64,000 bases of DNA from Advenella kashmirensis WT001 (GCF_000219915.2 NC_017964.1:3658001-3722000); one strand, 5' to 3'; counted from the stretch's first letter, positions 18,790 to 28,070 are shown. The notes: generated by a model not told the origin, from the letters alone. Program-made: numbers and translations.

Positions 18790-19443
18790 TTAACTTGCCG
18801 CCATCCCGCCGCTAATCAACGCAGCAAACACAGCCTCGGCGTCCCGCGCGTCCAGCGTCCCCCGCACCAGCGCGGATGACAGCGCCTCTCCGGCCCCCAC
18901 AAATCCAATGCACCGCTTTTCCAACTCACCCGCAGGCAGCGTGTCGAAAGGCTTGAGGACGGCGACGAACATCATGATCACGTTGTTGAGCAGTTCCTGA
19001 AACACGGCCGCCTTCTCTTCGCTTCCGGCCAGCGCTGCACCCACGGTATGAAAATCATCGGTAATGTCTGTCGCGCAATGGATGTAGGTGGTCGCCAGCA
19101 GGCGAATGGTCTCTTCCCGGCCCCGCGTTTCGGCAGCCATGGCCGCCTGAAATGCGCTTACCCTCTCGGTATCTATCCACCGGTATAACTCGATAAGCAA
19201 GCCCGAGCGCGTGCCGAAATGTTCGTACACCACGGGTTTGGACACCCCGGCACGGATGGCCAGGTTGCCCAATGTCAGCCGATCTGCGCCTTCATCGCGG
19301 ATGATCAACAGGGCCGTAGTAAGCAGCTGCTGTCGCCGCGCTTCTTTGGGCAGCCGGCGCGCCTGCGTCGTTGATGGCTTCGTTAAGGTCGTCTTTGCAG
19401 CCTTCTTCGCGGCATTCTGATTGGATTGGTCAAGCACAGTCAA
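18790..19443 (-). CDS. TetR-family transcriptional regulator
   Basis: 217-residue TetR-type repressor with an unusual Lys/Ala/Thr-rich N-terminal extension of about 33 residues before the DNA-binding domain. The helix-turn-helix is ADRLTLGNLAIRAGVSKPVV followed by YEHFGTRSGLLIELY. The C-terminal ligand domain is of the TetR_C-like all-helical type. It is divergent from the dehydrogenase-like gene at 19536, and the 92-base gap holds three CTAC-N5-GTAG repeats, which are most likely its operators. The inducer is unknown. Confidence 0.86.
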   Translation of the reverse strand: MTVLDQSNQNAAKKAAKTTLTKPSTTQARRLPKEARRQQLLTTALLIIRDEGADRLTLGNLAIRAGVSKPVVYEHFGTRSGLLIELYRWIDTERVSAFQAAMAAETRGREETIRLLATTYIHCATDITDDFHTVGAALAGSEEKAAVFQELLNNVIMMFVAVLKPFDTLPAGELEKRCIGFVGAGEALSSALVRGTLDARDAEAVFAALISGGMAAS

Positions 19444-19460
19444 ATTTCTCCTTGCGCTAC

Positions 19461-19512
19461 CTACTATTAGTAGGTTAAGCTACTTTTCGTAGGTTTATCC
19501 TACCTTTAGTAG
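19461..19512. promoter_or_regulatory. Three tandem CTAC-N5-GTAG operator-like repeats
   Basis: Copies start at 19461 (CTACTATTAGTAG), 19480 (CTACTTTTCGTAG) and 19500 (CTACCTTTAGTAG). Each is a 13-base inverted repeat, and they are spaced 19 and 20 bases apart. The first is extended to CCTACTA-T-TAGTAGG. They fill the divergent TetR/dehydrogenase promoter region and probably bind the adjacent TetR regulator cooperatively on two helical turns. Confidence 0.7.
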
Positions 19513-19535
19513 ATTCTAACCTTCTTCAAGGACAT

Positions 19536-20549
19536 ATGACAATGATTTCAGACGCTATTCTCCTGATGGGCGGTACTGGTGCCATCGGACGCCAGGCTGC
19601 ACGCGCGCTTCGCGCTCACTACCCAAATGTTCCGTTACTGATCGGTGGTCGCGATCTGGCAAAAAGCCGCCAGGCGGCCAGCGAGATCGGCAACGCCGAG
19701 GGCGTGGCAATTGATGCGCGTGCCAACGATCTAGGTCTGGGTGACCGTCGTGTCAGCGCTGTTGCAGTCTTCTACGCCGACCACCGCCTGGCTAGCCTGC
19801 GTTTCGCGCACAGTCGTGGAGTGCCGCATCTGAGCATTTCTTCCGGCGTGTATGAAATCGCCCCGGAAGTGGCAACCTATATGCACTCGCCCGGCACGGC
19901 AGCAATTGTCCTGGGCTATGAGTGGCTGGTTGGTGCCACAACCATCGCTACGCTCACGTGTGCCAAGCCTTTTGCCCGGCTGGACCAGATCACGATCAAT
20001 GCACTTGTGGATGAAGAAGATGCAGGCGGTCCGGCAGTTGCCGAGGATTTTGAGCGACTGGGCAGGATGATGCCAGCGGCCCTTACCCGCCGTGACGGCA
20101 GCTATATCTGGCGTAATAACGAGGAGGCTAAAGCCAGCTTCCGAGCGATTGATGGCACCGAAGTGGAAGGCACCGGTTTTTCGTCTATTGATGTTGCAGG
20201 CCTGGCGGTCGCCACCGGCGCCTCGGATGTGCAATTTAATCTGGCCATGGGTGTGAGCTCATCACGGCGTCGCGGCGAACCGAAATCCACGGAAATCATT
20301 ATGGAAATGGCCGGCAAAGATAGCGACGGGCACCCGCTACGCACTCGTCATGCCGTGTTCCATCCGGGCGGCGCCGCGCCATTGACTGCATTGGGGGTCA
20401 GCATGATCCTGGAGCGACTGGCCGGGCTGGATGGCAAAGCGCCGACGCCGCCTGGATTGTATTTCCCTTTCCAGGTTGTCGATCACACGAGCTATCTGTC
20501 CCGCTTGCAGGCCGAAGGAGGCAACGTTGTGGCGTTGGATGTGGAGTGA
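19536..20549 (+). CDS. NAD(P)-binding saccharopine dehydrogenase-like protein
   Basis: 337-residue protein with an N-terminal Rossmann motif (ILLMGGTGAIGRQAARALR) and LLIGGRDLAKSRQAASEIG, which is the layout of the saccharopine dehydrogenase NADP-binding family. The C-terminal half is not recognisable as lysine-pathway Lys9/LysX. Two ATGs (19536 and 19542) are possible; AAGGA is better spaced for the second. The gene is divergent from a TetR regulator with shared operators, suggesting it is the regulator's main target, for example a detoxification or redox enzyme. No partner gene follows on the same strand. Confidence 0.72.
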   Translation: MTMISDAILLMGGTGAIGRQAARALRAHYPNVPLLIGGRDLAKSRQAASEIGNAEGVAIDARANDLGLGDRRVSAVAVFYADHRLASLRFAHSRGVPHLSISSGVYEIAPEVATYMHSPGTAAIVLGYEWLVGATTIATLTCAKPFARLDQITINALVDEEDAGGPAVAEDFERLGRMMPAALTRRDGSYIWRNNEEAKASFRAIDGTEVEGTGFSSIDVAGLAVATGASDVQFNLAMGVSSSRRRGEPKSTEIIMEMAGKDSDGHPLRTRHAVFHPGGAAPLTALGVSMILERLAGLDGKAPTPPGLYFPFQVVDHTSYLSRLQAEGGNVVALDVE

Positions 20550-20631
20550 TGTGAGTGCTGGTCAGGCAGGACGGCCCGGGTGACACTCACTTGCGGTGTC
20601 AACCCGCCCCTGCGCAAGCGCGCCTGCCAAA

Positions 20632-20961
20632 TCAGGTATTGTCTTTTGTTGTCCCAGTAGGGCCGTTTGTCTTGCACGACTCAATCCCGTTATCGCGGGC
20701 AGCGGCGCTGGAATACATTTCGCTACGCCCGATTACCTGGCCATTTGCACTTTTTAATGTAAAAAACGGAGAACCATTCGTGGCGGTTTTTCGCTCATAT
20801 CTTTCGTCTATCGGAGAATTCTTGCGGACCGATTCGATGCCATCCAACGCACCGGCCTTGGCAGCATATCGCTCGCCGGTCAGAATAATTTGTCCATTTC
20901 CAGCCTTCAGATTGAACATGTACTGCTCGCCACTGCGTTTCAAGTCATAGCTTCCACTCAT
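20632..20961 (-). CDS. YegP/DUF1508 family protein
   Basis: 109-residue protein made of two tandem DUF1508 repeats: YDLKRSGEQYMFNLKAGNGQ then IILTGERYAAKAGALDGIES, and ERKTATNGSPFFTLKSANGQ then VIGRSEMYSSAAARDNGIES. A GGAG site 6-7 bases upstream supports ATG 20961; the frame upstream of it is unlike the family. YegP-like proteins are small beta-rich cytoplasmic proteins of uncertain role, sometimes linked to stress. It is separate from its neighbours. Confidence 0.86.
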   Translation of the reverse strand: MSGSYDLKRSGEQYMFNLKAGNGQIILTGERYAAKAGALDGIESVRKNSPIDERYERKTATNGSPFFTLKSANGQVIGRSEMYSSAAARDNGIESCKTNGPTGTTKDNT

Positions 20962-21175
20962 GTAAATCTCCGATATTCGAATTATTTGGGAATACAACTG
21001 TGATGTCATGTGATGCCAGGCGCTTTGTCGAGTGCCTGCGAGCATACTACCGGAATTTTGATTTTTTGGAAATACGGATGTGATAAAAAGTGTTATCAAA
21101 GTACTGCGCGCGAATTAATCGCTCTTACAATTGCAAGCGTAATTATTACTCTCATGAAACCAGTGACACCAAAAA

Positions 21176-22856
21176 CTAATCCAGCGTTAAAATTTCATCT
21201 GCCATTGCCTGCACCTCATCATCATGGCTGATCACTATTAACGTCGGAATACTGCTACGCAAGTATGTGATAATTCTTTTTGCAGTGTCCAGGTCAAGGG
21301 CAGCAGTCGGTTCGTCCAGGATCATTATTTTCTTTTGTCTGGCAATCGCCTGGCGATGGCAATCTGCTGGCGTTCCCCGCCACTTAAGCCCTCGCCCCTT
21401 GAGTCCAGCCGTATATCCAGGTTAATCAATCGCGTCGAAGCCTGTTCTGTAAAATTCAGTATCCTCAAAATATCGATCAAGATGGTATCAGCAGGAGGCT
21501 CATATTCAATCCCGTAGCACACGTTGTCTCTTAACGTTCCGCTCATCACTTGAGCCGATTGCGGCGCTACAGACACTTGGTCAATAATACTGGCACTTAT
21601 GCCGGTAGATACAGCTACGCCATTAAATAATATCTGGCCTGCGGCGACAGGCTCCAGCCCAAGCATCGCATTCATCAGACTTGTTTTACCGCGCCGGATG
21701 CGCCTTTTATTACAGTGAATTTATTGCTCTGGAACCGGTAATTCAGATTCTGGATAATATTTTTCCCATCTTTTTCGATGCAGACATTCTTTAATTCAAA
21801 GACATAATCAGTACTGGCAAAGCGCGGCGACTGTACTGATTGAATCTGTGGGATTGGTTCTTCAAGATAGGCAATGCCGTCAGCCAGCGCCACCTTTTGT
21901 TTTTCCAGGTCAATTAACGCGCCGGCAAGAAGCCGAAGCTGGAGCGTGAGCATGCCTACATAGCCGGCGATCATCACGAAATCACCGGCAGTGGTACGCT
22001 GACCGTCATCAGCAAAAACAGATAGTGCTGTAAAAACAGCTAATGCCACGCCAATAGCCAGTGCCATCAGACCTAGCCGCAAACCCATTTTTACATTGGA
22101 TTTCCGGATAGCCCGAACCACCTGGTTCATGTGATGGTCGGTAACACAGCGTTCCTTCATATATGCGTTATTGAGCCGAATATCGTATAGCAAGTGCAAT
22201 CGCTCAACGATATAACCATCCCTGTCGGTCATTACCTTATAAAGAGATGAGTGCAAGTCCCGGCTTTGTATTGCAATCGCAATCGAAATTGCAGTCAGTA
22301 CAACGATGCAGATTAAAAAACTTATTAAGAATACTGCATTAGTGCTTTGCCCAAGCGCCGTCAGTGCCACAAGAAATTCAATGAGTATGGGAAAAAGTGT
22401 CCAGAATATATAGACGGTAATGGAAGTAAATGCGCCGGACGCCCGGGTGATGATCGAAGCCAATTTTCCGGCATTGAGCCGGGCCTGCTCTGAATAAGGC
22501 ATGCTCATGACACGAACCAGCAAGGCTTTGTTTATCGTCGCATCACAACCGGCCAGGATCCAGGAAGAAAATACGCCCTTGATATTTGAAAGCACCTCGG
22601 CCAGCGTCCAGCACACAGCATAGGCAGCAACAAACAAATAGAACGTATTTGCTTTAGCCAGATCCACTGTGAAAGCATTCGTCGCCTGCTTCAAAAACCA
22701 CGGAACAATTGCACCCAAAATGGAAACAAGATAGAAAATCAGCGATACAAAAATGAAACCGGGGATAAAAGATTTATAGCCCGATTTGATTACACCGAAT
22801 GCATATACATATTCGGAAAATGAATTTGATCTCTTCATAGAGGATTGAAGAATCAC
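21176..22856 (-). CDS. ABC exporter half-transporter, membrane plus ATPase domains (two frameshifts)
   Basis: Fused ABC exporter. The N-terminal 330 residues hold about six membrane segments. The ATPase begins FELKNVCIEKDGKNIIQNLN. The Walker A motif is cut: GASGA is followed by a frameshift near 21690, where one G restores GKTSLMNAMLGLEPVAAG. LSGGERQQIAIAR is followed by another break near 21350. With one more G the frame continues AIARQKKIMILDEPTAALDL, DTAKRII and ISHDDEVQAMADEILTLD to the stop at 21176. Counting both bases gives 560 residues, exactly in frame. The GTG at 22856 and an ATG at 22838 are both possible starts. The substrate is unknown, and there is no linked peptide or accessory gene. 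Confidence 0.78.
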
Positions 22857-22982
22857 AGTCCTTTCAGATCTGCGCAGGGTAACGAAGTCTAAAGAACTTG
22901 TATATGATGTTGGTCAAGTGCCATTCGTGGCGACCCGAATTGCATCGATGAACAGGGAGTGATAGGCGATCACTCGCCTCTA

Positions 22983-23803
22983 CTACATATACCCCGCCTT
23001 CCACTGCCGCGGTGATTGCCCAGACTGCGCCTTGAACGCACGAGACAGTGCCGCTTCGCTGCCGTAGCCCACTTCGGCAGCAATCATCTTCAAGGGGCGT
23101 CCGCGCCGCAAGGCCTTTTGCGCCAGCCGCACGCGCCAGCCTTGCAAATACTGCCCCGGCGTGATACCCACCGTCTCGCGAAACGTTGCGGCAAAGACAC
23201 TGCGCGACATACCCGCAACCGTTGCCAATTCATCCAGGGTCCAGTCCTGCGCTGCGTCTCATGCATCGCTACCAGCGCATTACGCAGGCGGGCGTGCGAC
23301 AGGCCGGACAGCAGGCCGCCATGGATTTGACCGCTTTCCATCAGCTGGCGCAATACCTGGATCATCACCACCTCGAACAGCCGCTCAACCAGCGCGATGC
23401 GCCCGCAACGCTGCTCGAACGCTTCTTCGAACAACAGCGCCAATATCGGCTCGGCGCCATCAACATCTGCCAGCGGCAGGCAGACAAGGTCGGGCAGCGC
23501 CGAGGCTATCGGATTGCCTGCGCCGCCTTCGAATGCCAGATTGGCGCAGACCATGTCCGCACCCAGTTCGGGGTCGGTCACAAAGTGATGGGTCATCGGC
23601 CTTGGGAACAGCAATAGGCTGGGGCGATCTACCTGCAGCACCTGGCTGCCGTATTGCACCTGGACTGCACCACTGCGCACCAAATGCAGCTGTCCGTTGG
23701 CGCCATCGCTTTGCACCGTATTAATGCCACACAGCGCGCTGGTATTGAACACCTGCGCGGTTACAGGGAAATGCGCCATCAGCGCTGCAAGCCTGTCAGC
23801 CAT
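22983..23803 (-). CDS. AraC-family transcriptional regulator, cupin type (one frameshift)
   Basis: AraC regulator with an N-terminal cupin (AraC_binding_2-like) ligand domain (HLVRSGAVQVQYGSQVLQVD, PSLLLFPRPMTHHFV) and two C-terminal helix-turn-helix units. The frame breaks in the linker near 23254: after LVAMHET one added base gives AQDWTLDELATVAGMSRSVF and then MIAAEVGYGSEAALSRAFKA to 22983. AGGAG precedes ATG 23803. It is divergent from the ohr-like gene at 23928, so it may control Ohr and the following alpha/beta hydrolase instead of the usual OhrR. Confidence 0.8.
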
Positions 23804-23927
23804 TTTAATACTCCTGGGTAAGTTTTCAGGATTTTACATCACCAACAGTCCTGTCAGTGCGCGCAGAATACGTCTTACGGGATAACACTTTCCCCAACCA
23901 GCAAATCACCTAACAGGAATCATCATT

Positions 23928-24356
23928 ATGTCTATCGAAAAAGTTCTCTACACCGCCACTGCAACTGCCACAGGAGGCCGGGAAGGCCGCGCCACTTCCT
24001 CTGATAAGGTGCTTGACGTGCAATTGTCCACTCCACGCGAACTGGGCGGCGCCGGCGGCCCCGGCACCAATCCGGAACAATTGTTTGCCGCCGGTTATTC
24101 GGCCTGCTTTCTGGGTGCGCTCAAATTCGTCGCCGCCAAACAGAAAGTTGCCTTGCCCGCAGACACAACCGTGACTGGCCAGGTCGGCATCGGCCAGATC
24201 CCCACCGGCTTCGGCATCCAGGCACGACTGACCATTACCGCCCCCGGGATCGACCACGACACGCTGCAGGCGCTGGTCGACCAGGCCCACGTTGTCTGCC
24301 CGTATTCCAATGCGACGCGCGGCAATATCGACGTGACGCTGGTACTCGGTAACTAA
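23928..24356 (+). CDS. ohr: Organic hydroperoxide resistance protein (Ohr/OsmC family)
   Basis: 142-residue Ohr peroxidase that reduces organic hydroperoxides with a Cys pair. The first catalytic Cys is in [17 protein letters not shown] and the second in [17 protein letters not shown], at the family positions. The conserved N-terminal [15 protein letters not shown] is also present. It is divergent from an AraC regulator and 112 bases ahead of a secreted alpha/beta hydrolase on the same strand. The function is well established for the family; regulation by the AraC neighbour is inferred. Confidence 0.92.
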   Translation: MSIEKVLYTATATATGGREGRATSSDKVLDVQLSTPRELGGAGGPGTNPEQLFAAGYSACFLGALKFVAAKQKVALPADTTVTGQVGIGQIPTGFGIQARLTITAPGIDHDTLQALVDQAHVVCPYSNATRGNIDVTLVLGN

Positions 24357-24468
24357 TTTCACACTTTTGTATTTCGTCTGGCCTTTTATTTCAGTTGTCC
24401 TTTTTATTCGGCCTCACGTCTTCTTGCATCTGACCTTTTTTCATTTGACTCAATTCAGGAGTATTACC

Positions 24469-25422
24469 ATGAACAAGACTTCCCGCGCAATCGCCACAGG
24501 CCTGCTGGCCGCCTCTCTGCAAACGGGTGTTACCGCTCACGCGGCACAACCCACCGCCGCCACACAAACGGCTACCCATGCCACTGTAGACGGCAACTAC
24601 ATCACCACGACCGACGGCGTGCGCCTGTACTACAAAGACTGGGGGCCAAAAGACGGACCGGTCGTTACCTTAAGCCATGGCTGGCCGCTTAGTTCGGACA
24701 GCTGGGAATCACAAATGCTCTTTCTGGCCGACAAGGGCTACCGGGTGGTTGCCCATGACCGTCGTGGACATGGCCGCTCCAGCCAGCCCTGGGACGGCAA
24801 TGATATGAACCACTACGCCGATGACCTGGCCGCCGTAATTAATGCCCTTGATCTGAAAGACGTAACCGCAGTGGGCTTTTCCACGGGCGGCGGCGAAGTA
24901 GCGCGCTATATTGGCCGCCATGGCACCAGTCGGGTCAAGAAAGCCGTCCTGGTCAGTGCGGTACCGCCGCTCATGTTGAAAACGGCCGAAAATCCGCAAG
25001 GTGTGCCGCTGGAGGTTTTCGATGGCTTGCGCAAGGCCTCGCTGGAAAACCGCTCGCAGTTATATCTTGATCTGGCATCCGGCCCCTTCTACGGCTTTAA
25101 TCGTAAAGGCGCCAAGGTCTCGCAAGGCCTGATCAATAGCTGGTGGGCGCAGGGCATGCAGGCCGGGCACAAGAACACTTATGATTCGATCGCGGCTTTC
25201 TCGGCTACGGATTTTCGTGAGGACCTGAAAAAATTCGATGTGCCTACTTTGGTGATTCATGGAGATGACGACCAGATTGTGCCGATAGACACCGCCGGCA
25301 AGGCATCTGCCGCTCAGATAAAAGGGGCCAAGCTTATCGTTTATTCCGGTGCACCGCACGGACTGACCGATACGCATAAAGAACGCTTTAACCAGGATCT
25401 GCTGCAATTTCTGCAGAACTAA
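24469..25422 (+). CDS. Exported alpha/beta hydrolase, non-heme chloroperoxidase/perhydrolase-like
   Basis: 317-residue alpha/beta hydrolase. A well-placed AGGAG selects ATG 24469 over the open frame to 24367, and the N-terminus [20 protein letters not shown] plus AHA looks like a Sec signal peptide. The enzyme part starts [20 protein letters not shown] and has the oxyanion block [12 protein letters not shown], the [13 protein letters not shown] block, nucleophile Ser in [12 protein letters not shown], Asp in [10 protein letters not shown] and His in [10 protein letters not shown]. These match bacterial non-heme haloperoxidases, which catalyse peracid formation or ester hydrolysis. Export to the periplasm is unusual for this group. 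A terminator follows. Confidence 0.88.
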   Translation: MNKTSRAIATGLLAASLQTGVTAHAAQPTAATQTATHATVDGNYITTTDGVRLYYKDWGPKDGPVVTLSHGWPLSSDSWESQMLFLADKGYRVVAHDRRGHGRSSQPWDGNDMNHYADDLAAVINALDLKDVTAVGFSTGGGEVARYIGRHGTSRVKKAVLVSAVPPLMLKTAENPQGVPLEVFDGLRKASLENRSQLYLDLASGPFYGFNRKGAKVSQGLINSWWAQGMQAGHKNTYDSIAAFSATDFREDLKKFDVPTLVIHGDDDQIVPIDTAGKASAAQIKGAKLIVYSGAPHGLTDTHKERFNQDLLQFLQN

Positions 25423-25439
25423 GAGGATCGCAACAAAAC

Positions 25440-25473
25440 GCCGACCGGGGGCAGCCCCAATGGTCGGCTTTTT
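25440..25473 (+). terminator. Rho-independent terminator after the hydrolase gene
   Basis: Stem GCCGACC / GGTCGGC encloses a loop that itself can pair (GGGG/CCCC), and a run of five T follows. It lies 18 bases beyond the hydrolase stop codon. Confidence 0.85.
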
Positions 25474-25509
25474 GTCCTCTGTCCTCGTTGTGACGATAAG
25501 CGCGCTTAA

Positions 25510-25752
25510 ACAGCAGACACGCCTTATCCGATCGAAGCAGCCGGTGAAGCAAAGCTTCGTGAACGCTTCGAACGGGCAAAGGCAGAGGGCGACTTGCCCA
25601 AAACAGCCAAACCCGCTGCCCTTGCTGCTTTTCTGATGGCGGTGCTACATGGCATGGCAGTACAAGCCAAAGCCGGTTTTAGCCGCGACATGCTGCAAGC
25701 GGTTGCCGACCTGGCTCATAATCGCATACCTAGGAGTATTTCTTGTCTTTAA
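25510..25752 (+). pseudogene. C-terminal remnant of a TetR-family regulator
   Basis: An open frame without a start codon reads as the end of an AcrR/TetR regulator: KLRERFERAKAEGDLPKTAK, PAALAAFLMAVLHGMAVQAK, AGFSRDMLQAVADLAHN, ending at TAA 25750-25752. This is the typical C-terminal helix pair of that family. The DNA-binding domain is absent: an in-frame TAA lies at 25507 and the preceding sequence is the terminator of the hydrolase gene. It is therefore a deletion remnant, marking a boundary between the housekeeping-like region and the AT-rich island that follows. Confidence 0.7.
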
Positions 25753-25840
25753 TTTAAGGAATACTCCTGACGTTGCTATGAACGTCCATCAGCAGGGCCA
25801 TCTTGCATTTTGCAGTAGCTATCTTGTATTTGACAGTAGC

Positions 25841-26254
25841 TCATTGTTTCTTTCGGAAGGTATATAAAGCGCAAGCAACAGATGCAATTAAACCCAGTAC
25901 AGCACTCTCCAACGCTAAGGCCTGGTTGTCTTTACCTGAAAGCCAGATAGCGTACTCATAACTAGATATAGTTCCGACGATTGAAATCAATAGAACGGAA
26001 ACCGCTCTATATTCTTTTGGTAACGACGCCGCAATACACCCGGTAAAAAATGCGGGCGGAATAAAAAAAATGCCAATCCCACCTTGAAGCGGTAACAAAA
26101 CCATCTCAAAACATAGATCGCTATTTATCGCCTTCTTGAATAGGGACGATATATAGAACTGCAAAAATAACAGAGTACCTCCAATCCAACACCCAATGAA
26201 TGTAAACAATAATACCGTTTTAAGAACCTCTTTCGCGATGTTCAAGGCCTGCAT
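25841..26254 (-). CDS. Small membrane protein, paralogue of the membrane part of the next upstream gene
   Basis: 137 residues with about four hydrophobic segments and a short basic tail (ALYTFRKKQ). It aligns with the N-terminal half of the product of 26282-27228: LLFTFIGCWIGG with LVYTFLGSWIGG, IFFIPPAFFTGCIAAS with LIFWPPAFLSGVVAS, and ESAVLGLIASVACALYTF with ETSLIAFLASIICGLYVF. The two are evidently duplicates. I do not recognise a named family. Location at the distal end of a run of small genes behind a CDI toxin suggests an accessory or membrane immunity protein. It is AT-rich compared with flanking catabolic genes. Confidence 0.65.
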   Translation of the reverse strand: MQALNIAKEVLKTVLLFTFIGCWIGGTLLFLQFYISSLFKKAINSDLCFEMVLLPLQGGIGIFFIPPAFFTGCIAASLPKEYRAVSVLLISIVGTISSYEYAIWLSGKDNQALALESAVLGLIASVACALYTFRKKQ

Positions 26255-26281
26255 CCCGCTTATCTAATATCTCAATTTTAT

Positions 26282-27228
26282 TCATTGCTTGATCAACATA
26301 GCTTTACCCACGGCATCGTGTTGGCCCTGTATCTGATCATGTTGATAAAAATTGTACCGCCGCAGCTTGTGTGCCGCATACGTCCAAATTTCGAATCCAT
26401 CTTTATAAACCCATACAAATCCACATTTGGCCCAGAAGTCAACAAAACGTCCTTCCGAATCCACCGTAAATTGAAAATTGATTCGATCTAGCTTAGCCTC
26501 GTCCTCGGGCCACCTATCAAAATAACCCTGCACTTGCTCCTCAATCGCACCAGGACAATATTTCCCCTTATGTGCAAGTTTCAGTCGCCCTTCCTTCATC
26601 AGGCAGGAAACGACGCAAAGAAAAAAATCCTTGCGCACTTGATACGACGCTACTGATATTCGAGGTACGCGCAAACAAACATATGTCCACAAGGCATTCG
26701 CGTCAGAACCTTGCACGGCATTCCAAATTTGTTGCAGAAGCTCGTCTGACACGAGAAAACCATCCGTAGAAGGTTTCCAGACAGCGTTGACAGATTTACT
26801 ATTCAGCTCTGGATGGCGTGGCTCTGGAAACACGTACAAGCCGCAAATTATGGATGCCAGAAACGCAATCAAGGATGTTTCTAAAACGTACGGAAACGCG
26901 ACATACGATAAAAATATATCGGCATGAAGGTAACTTAAAGCTGCGCTAGCGGTTGAAATAAATACAAGAGAAACAGGGTTCTACTTAGCTTCAAAAACGA
27001 AGCAACAACCCCTGACAAGAATGCGGGTGGCCAGAAAATCAACCCTTTTATCGCACTGATAGGCATAAAGACTACACTTAAGTAGACAACAATATCGCTC
27101 AAAACATAATCTGAATACCCCCAAAAGAATGCCTTTCTGAGTAGTAAAAAACAATCATAAAATACACCACCGATCCATGATCCCAAAAAGGTATAAACTA
27201 AAATTGTTCTTGAGGCCTCATATGACAT
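26282..27228 (-). CDS. Membrane protein fused to a DUF596-like immunity domain (one frameshift)
   Basis: From ATG 27228 the frame encodes a membrane protein paralogous to the 25841-26254 product. It breaks near 26966, where one missing T (AA for AAA on the plus strand) restores ISTASAALSYLHADIFLSYV and leads without a stop into a soluble domain. The corrected length is 315 residues. The soluble part (LLQQIWNAVQGSDANALWTY, FFLCVVSCLMKEGRLKLAHK, GAIEEQVQGYF, CGFVWVYKDGFEIWTY) resembles DUF596 proteins, a group found as immunity proteins of polymorphic toxins. A GTG (about 26745) could also start the DUF596 part separately, so this may be two genes whose separating stop was lost. The DUF596 match is from memory of the family pattern. 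Confidence 0.6.
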
Positions 27229-27280
27229 TCTTTATTTCTCTCGCTACATCATTATTTGCGGACTATTCCTGCAATCCTAG

Positions 27281-27619
27281 TTAAACGTTCTGTGAAAACC
27301 ATTCAATCAATGCGGCCGAAAAAACAATAATCGCTACAACCCCCAATAAAACTTGCAATAGGACAACGAAAAACGCTATTAAGCCAAGTAGTGTTATTTT
27401 CTGTTTTAATCTAAAAAATATCCCAGAAAGAACCATCGCGAAAAGAATGAACTTCAGAATACTAGTCACTGCGAATACAAGAGGATAACCATAATGAAAA
27501 CCTCCAAACCCCACTATGCCAAGTAATGTTCCTCCGCCTATACCCCATGCCCAAAAAGTTATTGGCAAGCTGAACTTTCCAAAAACTAAACTTCTTGTCA
27601 TAGATAATAACCTCTTCAC
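27281..27619 (-). CDS. Small integral membrane protein
   Basis: 112 residues with three likely membrane segments and a basic N-terminus (MKRLLSMTRSLVFGKFSLPI, TFWAWGIGGGTLLGIVGFGG). No family is recognised with confidence. It lies between the CDI immunity gene region and the membrane/DUF596 fusion, on the same strand and with short spacing to the latter (52 bases), and is AT-rich like its neighbours. It is a candidate immunity or accessory protein of the island. Confidence 0.6.
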   Translation of the reverse strand: MKRLLSMTRSLVFGKFSLPITFWAWGIGGGTLLGIVGFGGFHYGYPLVFAVTSILKFILFAMVLSGIFFRLKQKITLLGLIAFFVVLLQVLLGVVAIIVFSAALIEWFSQNV

Positions 27620-27959
27620 TCCAATGGTCCTTTTTCAGTTGATCAACATTTCTATCTGCGTCTCACTTTCGAGAGAGCAGCCCTTTTTTTCAGAATGCTG
27701 CAGAAGTTTTCCGTGACAACAACGTGCCTGACTGGGGTAGAAAGGTACAGCATTCCCGAATAGCTACTATTATTTCGGTCGCAAATTTAATTTTGAATTC
27801 TCCGACTATATTGGCTAAATTTCCTCAATCTTGATCAAATTATTCTGGGATTTATAGTATTTGGTAAACGATTTTGGTTATTCCCCACTAGAAAGCTGTT
27901 GATAGCGCCTTCTGAGCTTGATCAGTACCCCCCCGAAGGAGGTGTACACGGGTCAGCAT
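27620..27959. other. AT-rich intergenic stretch with an inverted repeat near its left-to-right end
   Basis: No gene is supported in these 340 bases. Near 27926-27950 the sequence GTACCCCCCCGAAGG followed by AGGTGTAC forms an imperfect hairpin with GTAC ends. It could be a terminator for the minus-strand CDI transcript or the trace of a mobile-element end. No transposase or matching partner repeat is seen. Confidence 0.35.
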
Positions 27960-28070
27960 TTATGGCGCCACGCCACTTGAAATGCTTTTTGACCAGTCAA
28001 GGTAACCGCCGATTTCTAACAAAACAGCCATACGCTCCAGTTTTTCCTTAACTAACATTTTTTCCGTCAT
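27960..28070 (-). CDS. Very small ORF (36 residues), overlapping the preceding small ORF
   Basis: Starts with ATG at 28070, overlapping the TGA of the preceding small ORF (ATGA), and reads MTEKMLVKEKLERMAVLLEI then GGYLDWSKSISSGVAP. The amphipathic helix followed by a Trp resembles the start of small immunity-type proteins, and it ends abruptly. It may be a truncated immunity gene. Coding status is uncertain. Confidence 0.3.
   Translation of the reverse strand: MTEKMLVKEKLERMAVLLEIGGYLDWSKSISSGVAP

Noticed and set aside
23161..23724. Plus-strand ORF of 187 codons opposite the AraC gene
   Set aside because: Arg/Pro/Ala-rich shadow of the AraC coding frame; no ribosome-binding site.
27926..27952. 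Insertion sequence end
   Set aside because: Only one short hairpin is present; no transposase, no second inverted repeat and no target duplication could be found.
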